Assembly: GCA_002189035.1 (NCBI GenBank)
Contig: NEEC01000280.1
Span: 1-23,862, forward strand
Direction: 5' to 3'
Source of the DNA: Utricularia gibba
Lineage: Eukaryota; Streptophyta; Magnoliopsida; Lamiales; Lentibulariaceae
DNA length: 23,862 bases
Part shown: positions 10,595 through 20,358 of the stretch, piece by piece
How positions within the stretch are numbered: position 1 is the stretch's first letter
Layout: the number at the start of each line of letters is the position of its first letter
Position numbers and translations under genes: made by a program
Notes under the pieces: model-generated
Seen by the model: the letters and a program-made list of their open reading frames with translations, nothing else
Told to the model about the DNA's origin: nothing
Database searches by the model: none

Positions 10595-11651
10595 ATGGTG
10601 TATGGGAATGGTGCATCAAGAATCAGAAGTATCATAGCAACTAATTGAATCAATCAACAGCCAAAACATATGGTGTCAAACTTCATCGGATATGCGATCA
10701 AGATGGAAAAAAGTCACATGTTACATCATGAATTTCGTGGCATCACTTATCCCAACACTGTTGTATACTCAGGATATGCGTAAATATTTATTTTTAACAA
10801 ATCCGGTGCACGTGTGATTTTTCGGCTGCATCCCGAATGGTGATGCGCAATGAAATGACTACGTCGCACATCCTGGTCCGCGAAGCACCTCTTGCATAAC
10901 ATGCAGATCCTTGCTCTTCATAGCACACTGTTGGGAAGCCCTTTTCGAGCTCCAAGTATTATAATTTGGAGTTACGTTTGTCGATAACTGTGACATATTA
11001 AAAAAGGGCCACAACGAAAGGTGTCTCACGTGGCATTCCGTGGTGACTGCATTTAATAATGTGCTTCATGTTCTCGAAATTGATGCGAACAACATACAAG
11101 GCAAAAGAATCAAATAGCCACTAGAGACATGGTATACGGGAATGGTGCATCAAGAATCAGAAGTATCATAGCAACTAAATGCATCAACATATGGTGTCAG
11201 AATTCATCTACTATGCGATCAAGTTGGAAAAAAGTCACATGCTACATCATGAATTTCGTGGCATCACTTATCCCAACACTGTTATACACTCTGGATATGC
11301 GTAAATATTTATTTTTAATGAATCCCGTGCACGTGTGATTTTTAGGATGCACCCCGAATGATGATGCGCAATGAAATGACTACGTCGCACATCCTGGTCC
11401 GCGAAGCACCTCTTGCATAACATGCAGATCCTTGCTCTTCATAGCACACTGTTGGGAAGCCCTTTTCGAGCTCCAAGTATTATAATTTGGAGTTACGTTT
11501 GTCCGATAACTGTGGACATATTAAAAACAAGCCACAACGAAAAGTGTCTTAGGTGTCCTTTCTTGGTGGCTGCGTCTAAGAATGTGCTTCTCGTTCTCGA
11601 CATTGATGCAAATGGGATACACGGCAAAAGAATCAAATAGCCACTAGAGAC
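10595..11651 (+). repeat. HOR unit 11: M2 (10595-11128) + M1 (11129-11651)
   Basis: 1057 bp. M2 has two single-base deletions close together at about 10,981-10,993, reading TTTGTCGATAACTGTGACAT. The normal form has TTTGTCC and TGTGGAC. These sites are identical in M1 and M2, so these losses are not at class-diagnostic positions. Confidence 0.95.
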
Positions 11652-12709
11652 ATGGTGTATGGGAATGGTGCATCAAGAATCAGAAGTATCATAGCAACTA
11701 ATTGAATCAATCAACAGCCAAAACATATGGTGTCAAACTTCATCGGATATGCGATCAAGATGGAAAAAAGTCACATGTTACATCATGAATTTCGTGGCAT
11801 CACTTATCCCAACACTGTTGTATACTCAGGATATGCGTAAATATTTATTTTTAACAAATCCGGTGCACGTGTGATTTTTCGGCTGCATCCCGAATGGTGA
11901 TGCGCAATGAAATGACTACGTCGCACATCCTGGTCCGCGAAGCACCTCTGCATAACATGCAGATCCTTGCTCTTCATAGCACACTGTTGGGAAGCCCTTT
12001 TCGAGCTCCAAGTATTATAATTTGGAGTTACGTTTGTCCGATAACTGTGGACATATTAAAAAAGGGCCACAACGAAAGGTGTCTCACGTGGCATTCCGTG
12101 GTGACTGCATTTAATAATGTGCTTCATGTTCTCGAAATTGATGCGAACAACATACAAGGCAAAAGAATCAAATAGCCACTAGAGACATGGTATACGGGAA
12201 TGGTGCATCAAGAATCAGAAGTATCATAGCAACTAAATGCATCAACATATGGTGTCAGAATTCATCTACTATGCGATCAAGTTGGAAAAAAGTCACATGC
12301 TACATCATGAATTTCGTGGCATCACTTATCCCAACACTGTTATACACTCTGGATATGCGTAAATATTTATTTTTAATGAATCCCGTGCACGTGTGATTTT
12401 TAGGATGCACCCCGAATGATGATGCGCAATGAAATGACTACGTCGCACATCCTGGTCCGCGAAGCACCTCTTGCATAACATGCAGATCCTTGCTCTTCAT
12501 AGCACACTGTTGGGAAGCCCTTTTCGAGCTCCAAGTATTATAATTTGGAGTTACGTTTGTCCGATAACTGTGGACATATTAAAAACAAGCCACAACGAAA
12601 AGTGTCTTAGGTGTCCTTTCTTGGTGGCTGCGTCTAAGAATGTGCTTCTCGTTCTCGACATTGATGCAAATGGGATACACGGCAAAAGAATCAAATAGCC
12701 ACTAGAGAC
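11652..12709 (+). repeat. HOR unit 12: M2 (11652-12186) + M1 (12187-12709)
   Basis: 1058 bp. One T is missing near 11,948 (CACCTCTGCAT for CACCTCTTGCAT). Otherwise canonical. Confidence 0.95.
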
Positions 12710-13764
12710 ATGGTGTATGGGAATGGTGCATCAAGAATCAGAAGTATCATAGCAACTAATTGAATCAATCAACAGCCAAAACATATGGTGTCAAACTTCA
12801 TCGGATATGCGATCAAGATGGAAAAAAGTCACATGTTACATCATGAATTTCGTGGCATCACTTATCCCAACACTGTTATATACTCAGGATATGCGTAAAT
12901 ATTTATTTTTAACAAATCCGTGCACGTGTGATTTTTCGGATGCATCCCGAATGTGATGCGCAATGAAATGACTACGTCGCACATCCTGGTACGCGAACAC
13001 CTCTGCATAACATGCAGATCCTTGCTCTTCATAGCACACTGTTGGGAAGCCCTTTTCGAGCTCCAAGTATTATAATTTGGAGTTACGTTTGTCCGATAAC
13101 TGTGGACATATTAAAAAAGGGCCACAACGAAAGGTGTCTCACGTGGCATTCCGTGGTGACTGCATTTAATAATGTGCTTCATGTTCTCGAAATTGATGCG
13201 AACAACATACAAGGCAAAAGAATCAAATAGCCACTAGAGACATGGTATACGGGAATGGTGCATCAAGAATCAGAAGTATCATAGCAACTAAATGCATCAA
13301 CATATGGTGTCAGAATTCATCTACTATGCGATCAAGTTGGAAAAAAGTCACATGCTACATCATGAATTTCGTGGCATCACTTATCCCAACACTGTTATAC
13401 ACTCTGGATATGCGTAAATATTTATTTTTAATGAATCCCGTGCACGTGTGATTTTTAGGATGCACCCCGAATGATGATGCGCAATGAAATGACTACGTCG
13501 CACATCCTGGTCCGCGAAGCACCTCTTGCATAACATGCAGATCCTTGCTCTTCATAGCACACTGTTGGGAAGCCCTTTTCGAGCTCCAAGTATTATAATT
13601 TGGAGTTACGTTTGTCCGATAACTGTGGACATATTAAAAACAAGCCACAACGAAAAGTGTCTTAGGTGTCCTTTCTTGGTGGCTGCGTCTAAGAATGTGC
13701 TTCTCGTTCTCGACATTGATGCAAATGGGATACACGGCAAAAGAATCAAATAGCCACTAGAGAC
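12710..13764 (+). repeat. HOR unit 13: M2 (12710-13241) + M1 (13242-13764)
   Basis: 1055 bp. The M2 copy loses four single bases: AATCCGTGC near 12,917, GAATGTGATG near 12,950, GCGAACACC near 12,992 and CACCTCTGC near 13,000. It also has one substitution (GGTACGCG for GGTCCGCG). Three of the four losses fall where M1 and M2 differ or where M2 copies vary. This is the last unit of the regular left block. Confidence 0.95.
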
Positions 13765-14749
13765 ATGGTGTATGGGAATGGTGCATCAAGAATCAGAAGT
13801 ATCATAGCAACTAATTGAATCAATCAACAGCCAAAACATATGGTGTCAAACTTCATCGGATATGCGATCAAGATGGAAAAAAGTCACATGTTACATCATG
13901 AATTTCGTGGCATCACTTATCCCAACACTGTTCTCAGGATATGCGTAAATATGGTGCACGTGTGAAAAATGCGCAATGAAATGACTACGTCGCACATCCT
14001 GGTCCGCGAGCATAACATGCAGATCCTTGCTCTTCATAGCACACTGTTGGGAAGCCCTTTCGAGCTCCAAGTATTATAATTTGGAGTTACGTTTGTCCGA
14101 TAACTGTGGACATATTAAAAAAGGGCCACAACGAAAGGTGTCTCACGTGGCATTCCGTGGTGACTGCATTTAATAATGTGCTTCATGTTCTCGAAATTGA
14201 TGCGAACAACATACAAGGCAAAAGAATCAAATAGCCACTAGAGACATGGTATACGGGAATGGTGCATCAAGAATCAGAAGTATCATAGCAACTAAATGCA
14301 TCAACATATGGTGTCAGAATTCATCTACTATGCGATCAAGTTGGAAAAAAGTCACATGCTACATCATGAATTTCGTGGCATCACTTATCCCAACACTGTT
14401 ATACACTCTGGATATGCGTAAATATTTATTTTTAATGAATCCCGTGCACGTGTGATTTTTAGGATGCACCCCGAATGATGATGCGCAATGAAATGACTAC
14501 GTCGCACATCCTGGTCCGCGAAGCACCTCTTGCATAACATGCAGATCCTTGCTCTTCATAGCACACTGTTGGGAAGCCCTTTTCGAGCTCCAAGTATTAT
14601 AGTTACGTTTGTCCGATAACTGTGGACATATTAAAAACAAGCCACAACGAAAAGTGTCTTAGGTGTCCTTTCTTGAAGAATGTGCTTCTCGTTCTCGACA
14701 TTGATGCAAATGGGATACACGGCAAAAGAATCAAATAGCCACTAGAGAC
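13765..14749 (+). repeat. HOR unit 14, shortened: M2 (13765-14245, 481 bp) + M1 (14246-14749, 504 bp)
   Basis: Head and linker of M2 are normal. From 13,931 to 14,012 several blocks are missing: GTATA after CACTGTT, about 17 bases of the AT-rich stretch, about 25 bases after GTGTGA with AAA at the join, and 10 bases between CCGCGA and GCATAAC. M1 lacks 7 bases near 14,601, which removes the right arm of the CTCCAA/TTGGAG inverted repeat, and 12 bases near 14,675 (TTTCTTGAAGAATG). The flanking sequence is otherwise exact. Confidence 0.93.
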
Positions 14750-15230
14750 ATGGTGTATGGGAATGGTGCATCAAGAATCAGAAGTATCATAGCAACTAAT
14801 TGAATCAATCAACAGCCAAAACATATGGTGTCAAACTTCATCGGATATGCGATCAAGATGGAAAAAAGTCACATGTTACATCATGAATTTCGTGGCATCA
14901 CTTATCCCAACACTGCGGATATGCGTAAATATTTATGAATCCGGTGCACGTGTCTCCCGAATTGATGCGCAATGAAATGACTACGTCGCACATCCTGAAA
15001 CACCTCTTGCATAACATGCAGATCCTTGCTCTTCATAGCACACTGTTGGGAAGCCCTTTTCGAGCTCCAAGTAGGAGTTACGTTTGTCCGATAACTGTGG
15101 ACATATTAAAAAAGCCACAACGAAAGGTGTCTCACGATTCCGTGGTGACTGCATTTAATAATGTGCTTCATGTTCTCGAAATTGATGCGAACAACATACA
15201 AGGCAAAAGAATCAAATAGCCACTAGAGAC
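14750..15230 (+). repeat. Shortened M2 monomer, 481 bp
   Basis: It has the same overall length as the shortened M2 of the preceding unit, but the missing blocks lie at different places. It has CACTGCGGATATG near 14,912, ATTTATGAATCC near 14,932, GTGTCTCCCGAATTG near 14,950 and CATCCTGAAACACC near 14,993. GTAGGAG near 15,072 loses most of the inverted-repeat loop, AAAAAGCCAC near 15,110 loses GG, and CTCACGATTCC near 15,131 loses TGGC. The equal lengths are therefore coincidental rather than a shared ancestral deletion. Confidence 0.92.
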
Positions 15231-15970
15231 ATGGTATACGGGAATGGTGCATCAAGAATCAGAAGTATCATAGCAACTAAATGCATCAACATATGGTGTC
15301 AGAATTCATCTACTATGCGATCAAGTTGGAAAAAAGTCACATGCTACATCATGAATTTCGTGGCATCACTTATCCCAACACTGTTATACACTCTGGATAT
15401 GCGTAAATATTTATTTTTAATGAATCCCGTGCACGTGTGATTTTTAGGATGCACCCGAATGATGATGCGCAATGAAATGACTACGTCGCACATCCTGGTC
15501 CGCGAAGCACCTCTTGCATAACATGCAGATCAATTGCTGGCACACTGTCACATGTTACATCTGTTATACACTCTGGATACTTATCGTAAAACATTTTGTA
15601 TTTTCAGGATATGCAATCAAATATGCATTTTGTGATTTTTATCCGATGCACGTGAATTTATGATGCGCAATGAAATGACTACGTCGCACATCCTGGTCCG
15701 CGCGCACCTCTTGCATGAACATGTCGCAGATCCTGGTCCGCATAGCACACTTGCATAGGACATGCCATCTTTGCGAGCATAGCACACAATGTTGGAGTTA
15801 CGTTTGTCCGAGCTGTGGCCACTTATAATTTGGAGCCACAACGTTTGTCCGTATAACTAGACATATTAAAAAAGTCCTTTCTTGGTGGCTGCGTCTAAGA
15901 ATGTGCTTCTCGTTCTCGACATTGATGCAAATGGGATACACGGCAAAAGAATCAAATAGCCACTAGAGAC
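15231..15970 (+). repeat. M1 monomer expanded to 740 bp by a scrambled internal segment
   Basis: The first 300 bp are normal M1, apart from one C missing near 15,453. From about 15,531 the sequence becomes a patchwork of fragments of the same satellite, and it returns to a normal M1 tail at about 15,875 (TCCTTTCTTGGTGGCTGC). The excess over canonical length is 217 bp. The block GATGCGCAATGAAATGAC occurs twice, at 15,464 and 15,662, so the excess includes a degraded partial duplication with a 198-base offset. Confidence 0.9.
15531..15875 (+). repeat. Scrambled satellite mosaic
   Basis: Short fragments of the monomer follow one another out of order, with small novel joins. Recognisable pieces are CACATGTTACATC, TGTTATACACTCTGGA, the intact CpG-rich block (15,662-15,701), GCAGATCCTGGTCCGC (a fusion of two separate monomer motifs), CATAGCACAC twice, TTGGAGTTACGTTTGTCCGA and TATAATTTGGAGCCACAACG. 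Every piece can be traced to the satellite; I see no foreign insert. It could be template-switching repair or a misassembled or low-accuracy consensus patch. Confidence 0.85.
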
Positions 15971-16204
15971 ATGGTGTATGGGAATGGTGCATCAAGAATC
16001 AGAAGTCATAGCAACTAATTGAATCAATCAACAGCCAAAACATATGGTGTCAAACTTCATCGATATGCGATCAAGATGGAAAAAAGTCACATGTTACATC
16101 ATGAATTTCGTGGCATCACTTATCCCAACACTGTTATACACTCTGGATATGCGTAAAATGATTTTAATGCAACCCGTGCACGGCAAAATTTCAGGAGCCA
16201 CTAC
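15971..16204 (+). repeat. Truncated M2 monomer, 234 bp
   Basis: The head and linker are normal M2, except that two bases are lost near 16,007 (AGAAGTCATAGC) and one near 16,062. The middle turns M1-like (TTATACACTCTGG). After ATGCGTAAAATG the sequence jumps from the GTGCACG motif straight into GGCAAAA of a monomer end, omitting roughly 300 bp. The join at 16,179-16,182 shares CACG between the two parents. It is followed by a rearranged version of the monomer junction (AGGAGCCACTACATGAATA). Confidence 0.88.
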
Positions 16205-16730
16205 ATGAATATACGGGTGAATGCATCAAATGACTACAGTCGCACTAGCATCCAAAGGCATCAACATGCATGGTGTCAGAATTCATCTACTATGCGATCA
16301 AGTTGGAAAAAAGTCACATGCTACATCATGAATTTCGTGGCATCACTTATCCCAACACTGTTATACACTCTGGATATGCGTAAATATTTATTTTTAATGA
16401 ATCCCGTGCACGTGTGATTTTTAGGATGCACCCCGAATGATGATGCGCAATGAAATGACTACGTCGCACATCCTGGTCCGCGAAGCACCTCTTGCATAAC
16501 ATGCAGATCCTTGCTCTTCATAGCCCTTGTCGAGCTCTTTTCGATCCATAATTTGGAGTTACGTTTTGGAGTTACGTTTGTCCGATAACTGTGGACATAT
16601 TAAAAAAGGGCCACAACGAAAGGTGTCTCACGTGGCATTCCGTGGTGACTGCATTTAATAATGTGCTTCATGTTCTCGAAATTGATGCGAACAACATACA
16701 AGGCAAAAGAATCAAATAGCCACTAGAGAC
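16205..16730 (+). repeat. Chimeric monomer: rearranged M1 head, M2 tail (526 bp)
   Basis: The first ~65 bases are a scrambled M1 head (ATGAATATACGGGTGAATGC, then AAATGACTAC, CGCACTAGCATCC). A normal M1 body with the EcoRI site follows. The segment 16,520-16,565 is shortened and contains a 13-bp tandem duplication. The tail is clearly M2 class (AAAGGGCC, TCTCACGTGGC, ACATACAAGG), so an M1 head is joined to an M2 tail and another M1 follows, breaking strict alternation. Confidence 0.88.
16553..16578 (+). repeat. 13-bp tandem duplication
   Basis: The unit TTGGAGTTACGTT occurs twice in direct succession (16,553-16,565 and 16,566-16,578). Every other copy of the monomer has it once. It lies immediately after a shortened, reordered stretch (TAGCCCTTGTCGAGCTC, TTTTCGATCC), so it is part of the same local rearrangement. 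Confidence 0.92.
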
Positions 16731-17251
16731 ATGGTATACGGGAATGGTGCATCAAGAATCAGAAGTATCATAGCAACTAAATGCATCAACATATGGTGTC
16801 AGAATTCATCTACTATGCGATCAAGTTGGAAAAAAGTCACATGCTACATCATGAATTTCGTGGCATCACTTATCCCAACACTGTTATACACTCTGGATAT
16901 GCGTAAATATTTATTTTTAATGAATCCCGTGCACGTGTGATTTTTAGGATGCACCCGAATGATGATGCGCAATGAAATGACTACGTCGCACATCCTGGTC
17001 CGCGAAGCACCTCTTGCATAACATGCAGATCCTTGCTCTTCATAGCACACTGTTGGAAGCCCTTTTCGAGCTCCAAGTATTATAATTTGGAGTTACGTTT
17101 GTCCGATAACTGTGGACATATTAAAAACAAGCCACAACGAAAAGTGTCTTAGGTGTCCTTTCTTGGTGGCTGCGTCTAAGAATGTGCTTCTCGTTCTCGA
17201 CATTGATGCAAATGGGATACACGGCAAAAGAATCAAATAGCCACTAGAGAC
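16731..17251 (+). repeat. M1 monomer, 521 bp
   Basis: A near-canonical M1 with one C missing near 16,953 (GCACCCGAATG) and one G missing near 17,055 (CTGTTGGAAGCCC). Its tail is M1 class. It is a regular copy between the rearranged segment and the hybrid block. Confidence 0.94.
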
Positions 17252-17779
17252 ATGGTGTATGGGAATGGTGCATCAAGAATCAGAAGTATCATAGCAACTA
17301 ATTGAATCAATCAACAGCAAAACATATGGTGTCAAACTTCATCGGATATGCGATCAAGATGGAAAAAAGTCACATGTTACATCATGAATTTCGTGGCATC
17401 ACTTATCCCAACACTGTTATACACTCTGGATATGCGTAAATATTTATTTTTAATGAATCCCGTGCACGTGTGATTTTTAGGATGCACCCCGAATGATGAT
17501 GCGCAATGAAATGACTACGTCGCACATCCTGGTCCGCGAAGCACCTCTTGCATAACATGCAGATCCTTGCTCTTCATAGCACACTGTTGGGAAGCCCTTT
17601 TCGAGCTCCAAGTATTATAATTTGGAGTTACGTTTGTCCGATAACTGTGGACATATTAAAAAAAGCCACAACGAAAAGTGTCTCAGGTGCCTTTCGTGGT
17701 GACTGCATTTAAGAATGTGCTTCTCGTTCTCGAATTGATGCAAACATACAGGCAAAAGAATCAAATAGCCACTAGAGAC
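17252..17779 (+). repeat. Hybrid monomer: M2 head, M1 middle, mixed tail (528 bp)
   Basis: The head and long linker are M2 (one C missing, CAACAGCAAAAC). The middle from about 17,417 is M1 (TTATACACTCTGG, AATCCCGTG, AGGATGCACCCC). The tail mixes classes base by base: GAAAAGTG is M1, TCTCAGGTGCC is intermediate, GACTGCATTTAAGAATG mixes both. CTCGAATTG and CATACAGGC each lack a base at a diagnostic site. Confidence 0.9.
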
Positions 17780-18299
17780 ATGGTATATGGGAATGGTGCA
17801 TCAAGAATCAGAAGTATCATAGCAACTAATGCATCAATCAACAAACATATGGTGTCAGAATTCATCGGATATGCGATCAAGTTGGAAAAAAGTCACATGC
17901 TACATCATGAATTTCGTGGCATCACTTATCCCAACACTGTTATACACTCTGGATATGCGTAAATATTTATTTTTAATGAATCCCGTGCACGTGTGATTTT
18001 TAGGATGCCCCGAATGATGATGCGCAATGAAATGACTACGTCGCACATCCTGGTCCGCGAAGCACCTCTTGCATAACATGCAGATCCTTGCTCTTCATAG
18101 CACACTGTTGGGAAGCCCTTTCGAGCTCCAAGTATTATAATTTGGAGTTACGTTTGTCCGATAACTGTGACATATTAAAAAAGCCACAACGAAAGGTGTT
18201 CACGTGGCATTCCGTGGTGCTGCATTTAATAATGTGCTTCATGTTCTCGAAATTGATGCGAACAACATAAGGCAAAAGAATCAAATAGCCACTAGAGAC
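17780..18299 (+). repeat. Hybrid monomer, 520 bp, M2-like tail
   Basis: The head reads ATGGTATATGGG, intermediate between the two classes. The linker CTAATGCATCAATCAACAAAC is intermediate in length. It has GAATTC followed by M2-type ATCGGATATGCG. The tail is M2-like but with bases missing (GGTGTTCACG, GGTGCTGC, ACATAAGGC). GGATGCCCCGAATG near 18,003 lacks two bases. Confidence 0.9.
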
Positions 18300-18809
18300 A
18301 TGTATACGGGAATGGTGCATCAAGAATCAGAAGTATCATAGAACTAAATGCAATCAACATAGGTGTCAAATTCATCTACTATGCGATCAAGTTGGAAAAA
18401 AGTCACATGCTACATCATGAATTTCGTGGCATCACTTATCCCAACACTGTTATACACTCTGGATATGCGTAAATATTTATTTTTAATGAATCCCGTGCAC
18501 GTGTGATTTTTAGGATGCACCCCGAATGATGATGCGCAATGAAATGACTACGTCGCACATCCTGGTCCGCGAAGCACCTCTTGCATAACATGCAGATCCT
18601 TGCTCTTCATAGCACACTGTTGGGAAGCCCTTTTCGAGCTCCAAGTATTATAATTTGGAGTTACGTTTGTCCGATAACTGTGGACATATTAAAAACAAGC
18701 CACAACGAAAGTGTCTTACGTGTCCTTTCTTGGTGGCTGCGTTAAGAATGTGCTTCTGTTCTCGAATTGATGCAAAATACAGCAAAAGAATCAAATAGCC
18801 ACTAGAGAC
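18300..18809 (+). repeat. Hybrid monomer, 510 bp, M1-like tail
   Basis: The head is ATGTATACGGG, M1-like with a G missing. GTGTCAAATTCATC has lost the base that separates M1 and M2 and with it the EcoRI site. The body is normal. The M1-type tail lacks single bases at several diagnostic columns: GAAAGTGTC, GCGTTAAGAATG, CTTCTGTTC, CTCGAATTG and CAAAATACAGC. Confidence 0.9.
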
Positions 18810-19318
18810 ATGTGTATGGGAATGGTGCATCAAGAATCAGAAGTATCATAGCAACTAATTGAATCAATAACATATGGTGTCAAATTCATCTATATGCGAT
18901 CAAGATGGAAAAAAGTCACATGTTACATCATGAATTTCGTGGCATCACTTATCCCAACACTGTTATACTCTGGATATGCGTAAATATTTTTTTTATGAAT
19001 CCGTGCACGTGTGATTTTTAGGATGCACCCCGAATGATGATGCGCAATGAAATGACTACGTCGCACATCCTGGTCCGCGAAGCACCTCTTGCATAACATG
19101 CAGATCCTTGCTCTTCATAGCACACTGTTGGGAAGCCCTTTTCGAGCTCCAAGTATTATAATTTGGAGTTACGTTTGTCCGATAACTGTGGACATATTAA
19201 AAAAGCCACAACGAAAGTGTCTCACGTGGCTTTCCGTGGTGCTGCGTTTAATAATGTGCTTCTGTTCTCGAATTGATGCAAACATACAAGGCAAAAGAAT
19301 CAAATAGCCACTAGAGAC
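18810..19318 (+). repeat. Hybrid monomer, 509 bp, M2-like
   Basis: The head is ATGTGTATGGG (M2-like, one G missing) and the linker CTAATTGAATCAATAACATA is an M2 linker with about 12 bases missing. GTGTCAAATTCATC and CATCTATATGCG are each one base short at diagnostic columns. A T-run replaces ATTTATTTTTAA near 18,988. The tail (AAAAAGCCAC, GGTGCTGCG, CTTCTGTTC, CTCGAATTG) drops further diagnostic bases. Confidence 0.9.
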
Positions 19319-19841
19319 ATGGTATACGGGAATGGTGCATCAAGAATCAGAAGTATCATAGCAACTAAATCAATCAAACATATATGGTGTCAAATTCATC
19401 TATATGCGATCAAGATGGAAAAAAGTCACATGTTACATCATGAATTTCGTGGCATCACTTATCCCAAACTGTTATACACTCTGGATATGCGTAAATATTT
19501 ATTTTTAATGAATCCCGTGCACGTGTGATTTTTAGGATGCACCCCGAATGATGATGCGCAATGAAATGACTACGTCGCACATCCTGGTCCGCGAAGCACC
19601 TCTTGCATAACATGCAGATCCTTGCTCTTCATAGCACACTGTTGGGAAGCCCTTTTCGAGCTCCAAGTATTATAATTTGGAGTTACGTTTGTCCGATAAC
19701 TGTGGACATATTAAAAAAGGGCCACAACGAAAGGTGTCTCACGTGGCATTCCGTGGTGACTGCATTTAATAATGTGCTTCATGTTCTCGAAATTGATGCG
19801 AACAACATACAAGGCAAAAGAATCAAATAGCCACTAGAGAC
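19319..19841 (+). repeat. Hybrid monomer: M1-like head, M2 tail (523 bp)
   Basis: The head ATGGTATACGGG is M1. The linker (CTAAATCAATCAAACATATA) is intermediate. GTGTCAAATTCATC and CTATATGCG repeat the one-base losses of the previous copy. The middle is M1 with CCCAAACTG near 19,465. The tail is a perfect M2 class tail (AAAGGGCC, TCTCACGTGGC, ACATACAAGG). The next monomer is M1-headed, so this copy stands where an M2 would be expected. Confidence 0.9.
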
Positions 19842-20358
19842 ATGGTATACGGGAATGGTGCATCAAGAATCAGAAGTATCATAGCAGAAAAAAAAAACAT
19901 GGTGTCAGAATTCATCTACTATGCGATCAAGTTGGAAAAAAGTCACATGCTACATCATGAATTTCGTGGCATCACTTATCCCAACACTGTTATACACTCT
20001 GGATATGCGTAAATATTTATTTTTAATGAATCCCGTGCACGTGTGATTTTTAGGATGCACCCCGAATGATGATGCGCAATGAAATGACTACGTCGCACAT
20101 CCTGGTCGCGAAGCACCTCTTGCATAACATGCAGATCCTTGCTCTTCATAGCACACTGTTGGGAAGCCCTTTTCGAGCTCCAAGTATTATAATTTGGAGT
20201 TACGTTTGTCCGATAACTGTGGACATATTAAAAACAAGCCACAACGAAAAGTGTCTTAGGTGTCCTTTCTTGGTGGCTGCGTCTAAGAATGTGCTTCTCG
20301 TTCTCGACATTGATGCAAATGGGATACACGGCAAAAGAATCAAATAGCCACTAGAGAC
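19842..20358 (+). repeat. M1 monomer with an A10 patch, 517 bp
   Basis: The M1 head, body and tail are normal apart from one C missing in GGTCGCGAAG near 20,106 and the linker. There ACTAAATGCATCAACATATGG is replaced by a G, ten A residues (19,888-19,897) and CATGG. No other copy in the window shows a run like this. Confidence 0.92.

Noticed and set aside
19886-19902. Poly(A) tail of a retroposed element
   Set aside because: No foreign sequence precedes the A10 run and no target-site duplication is visible. The flanks are ordinary satellite.
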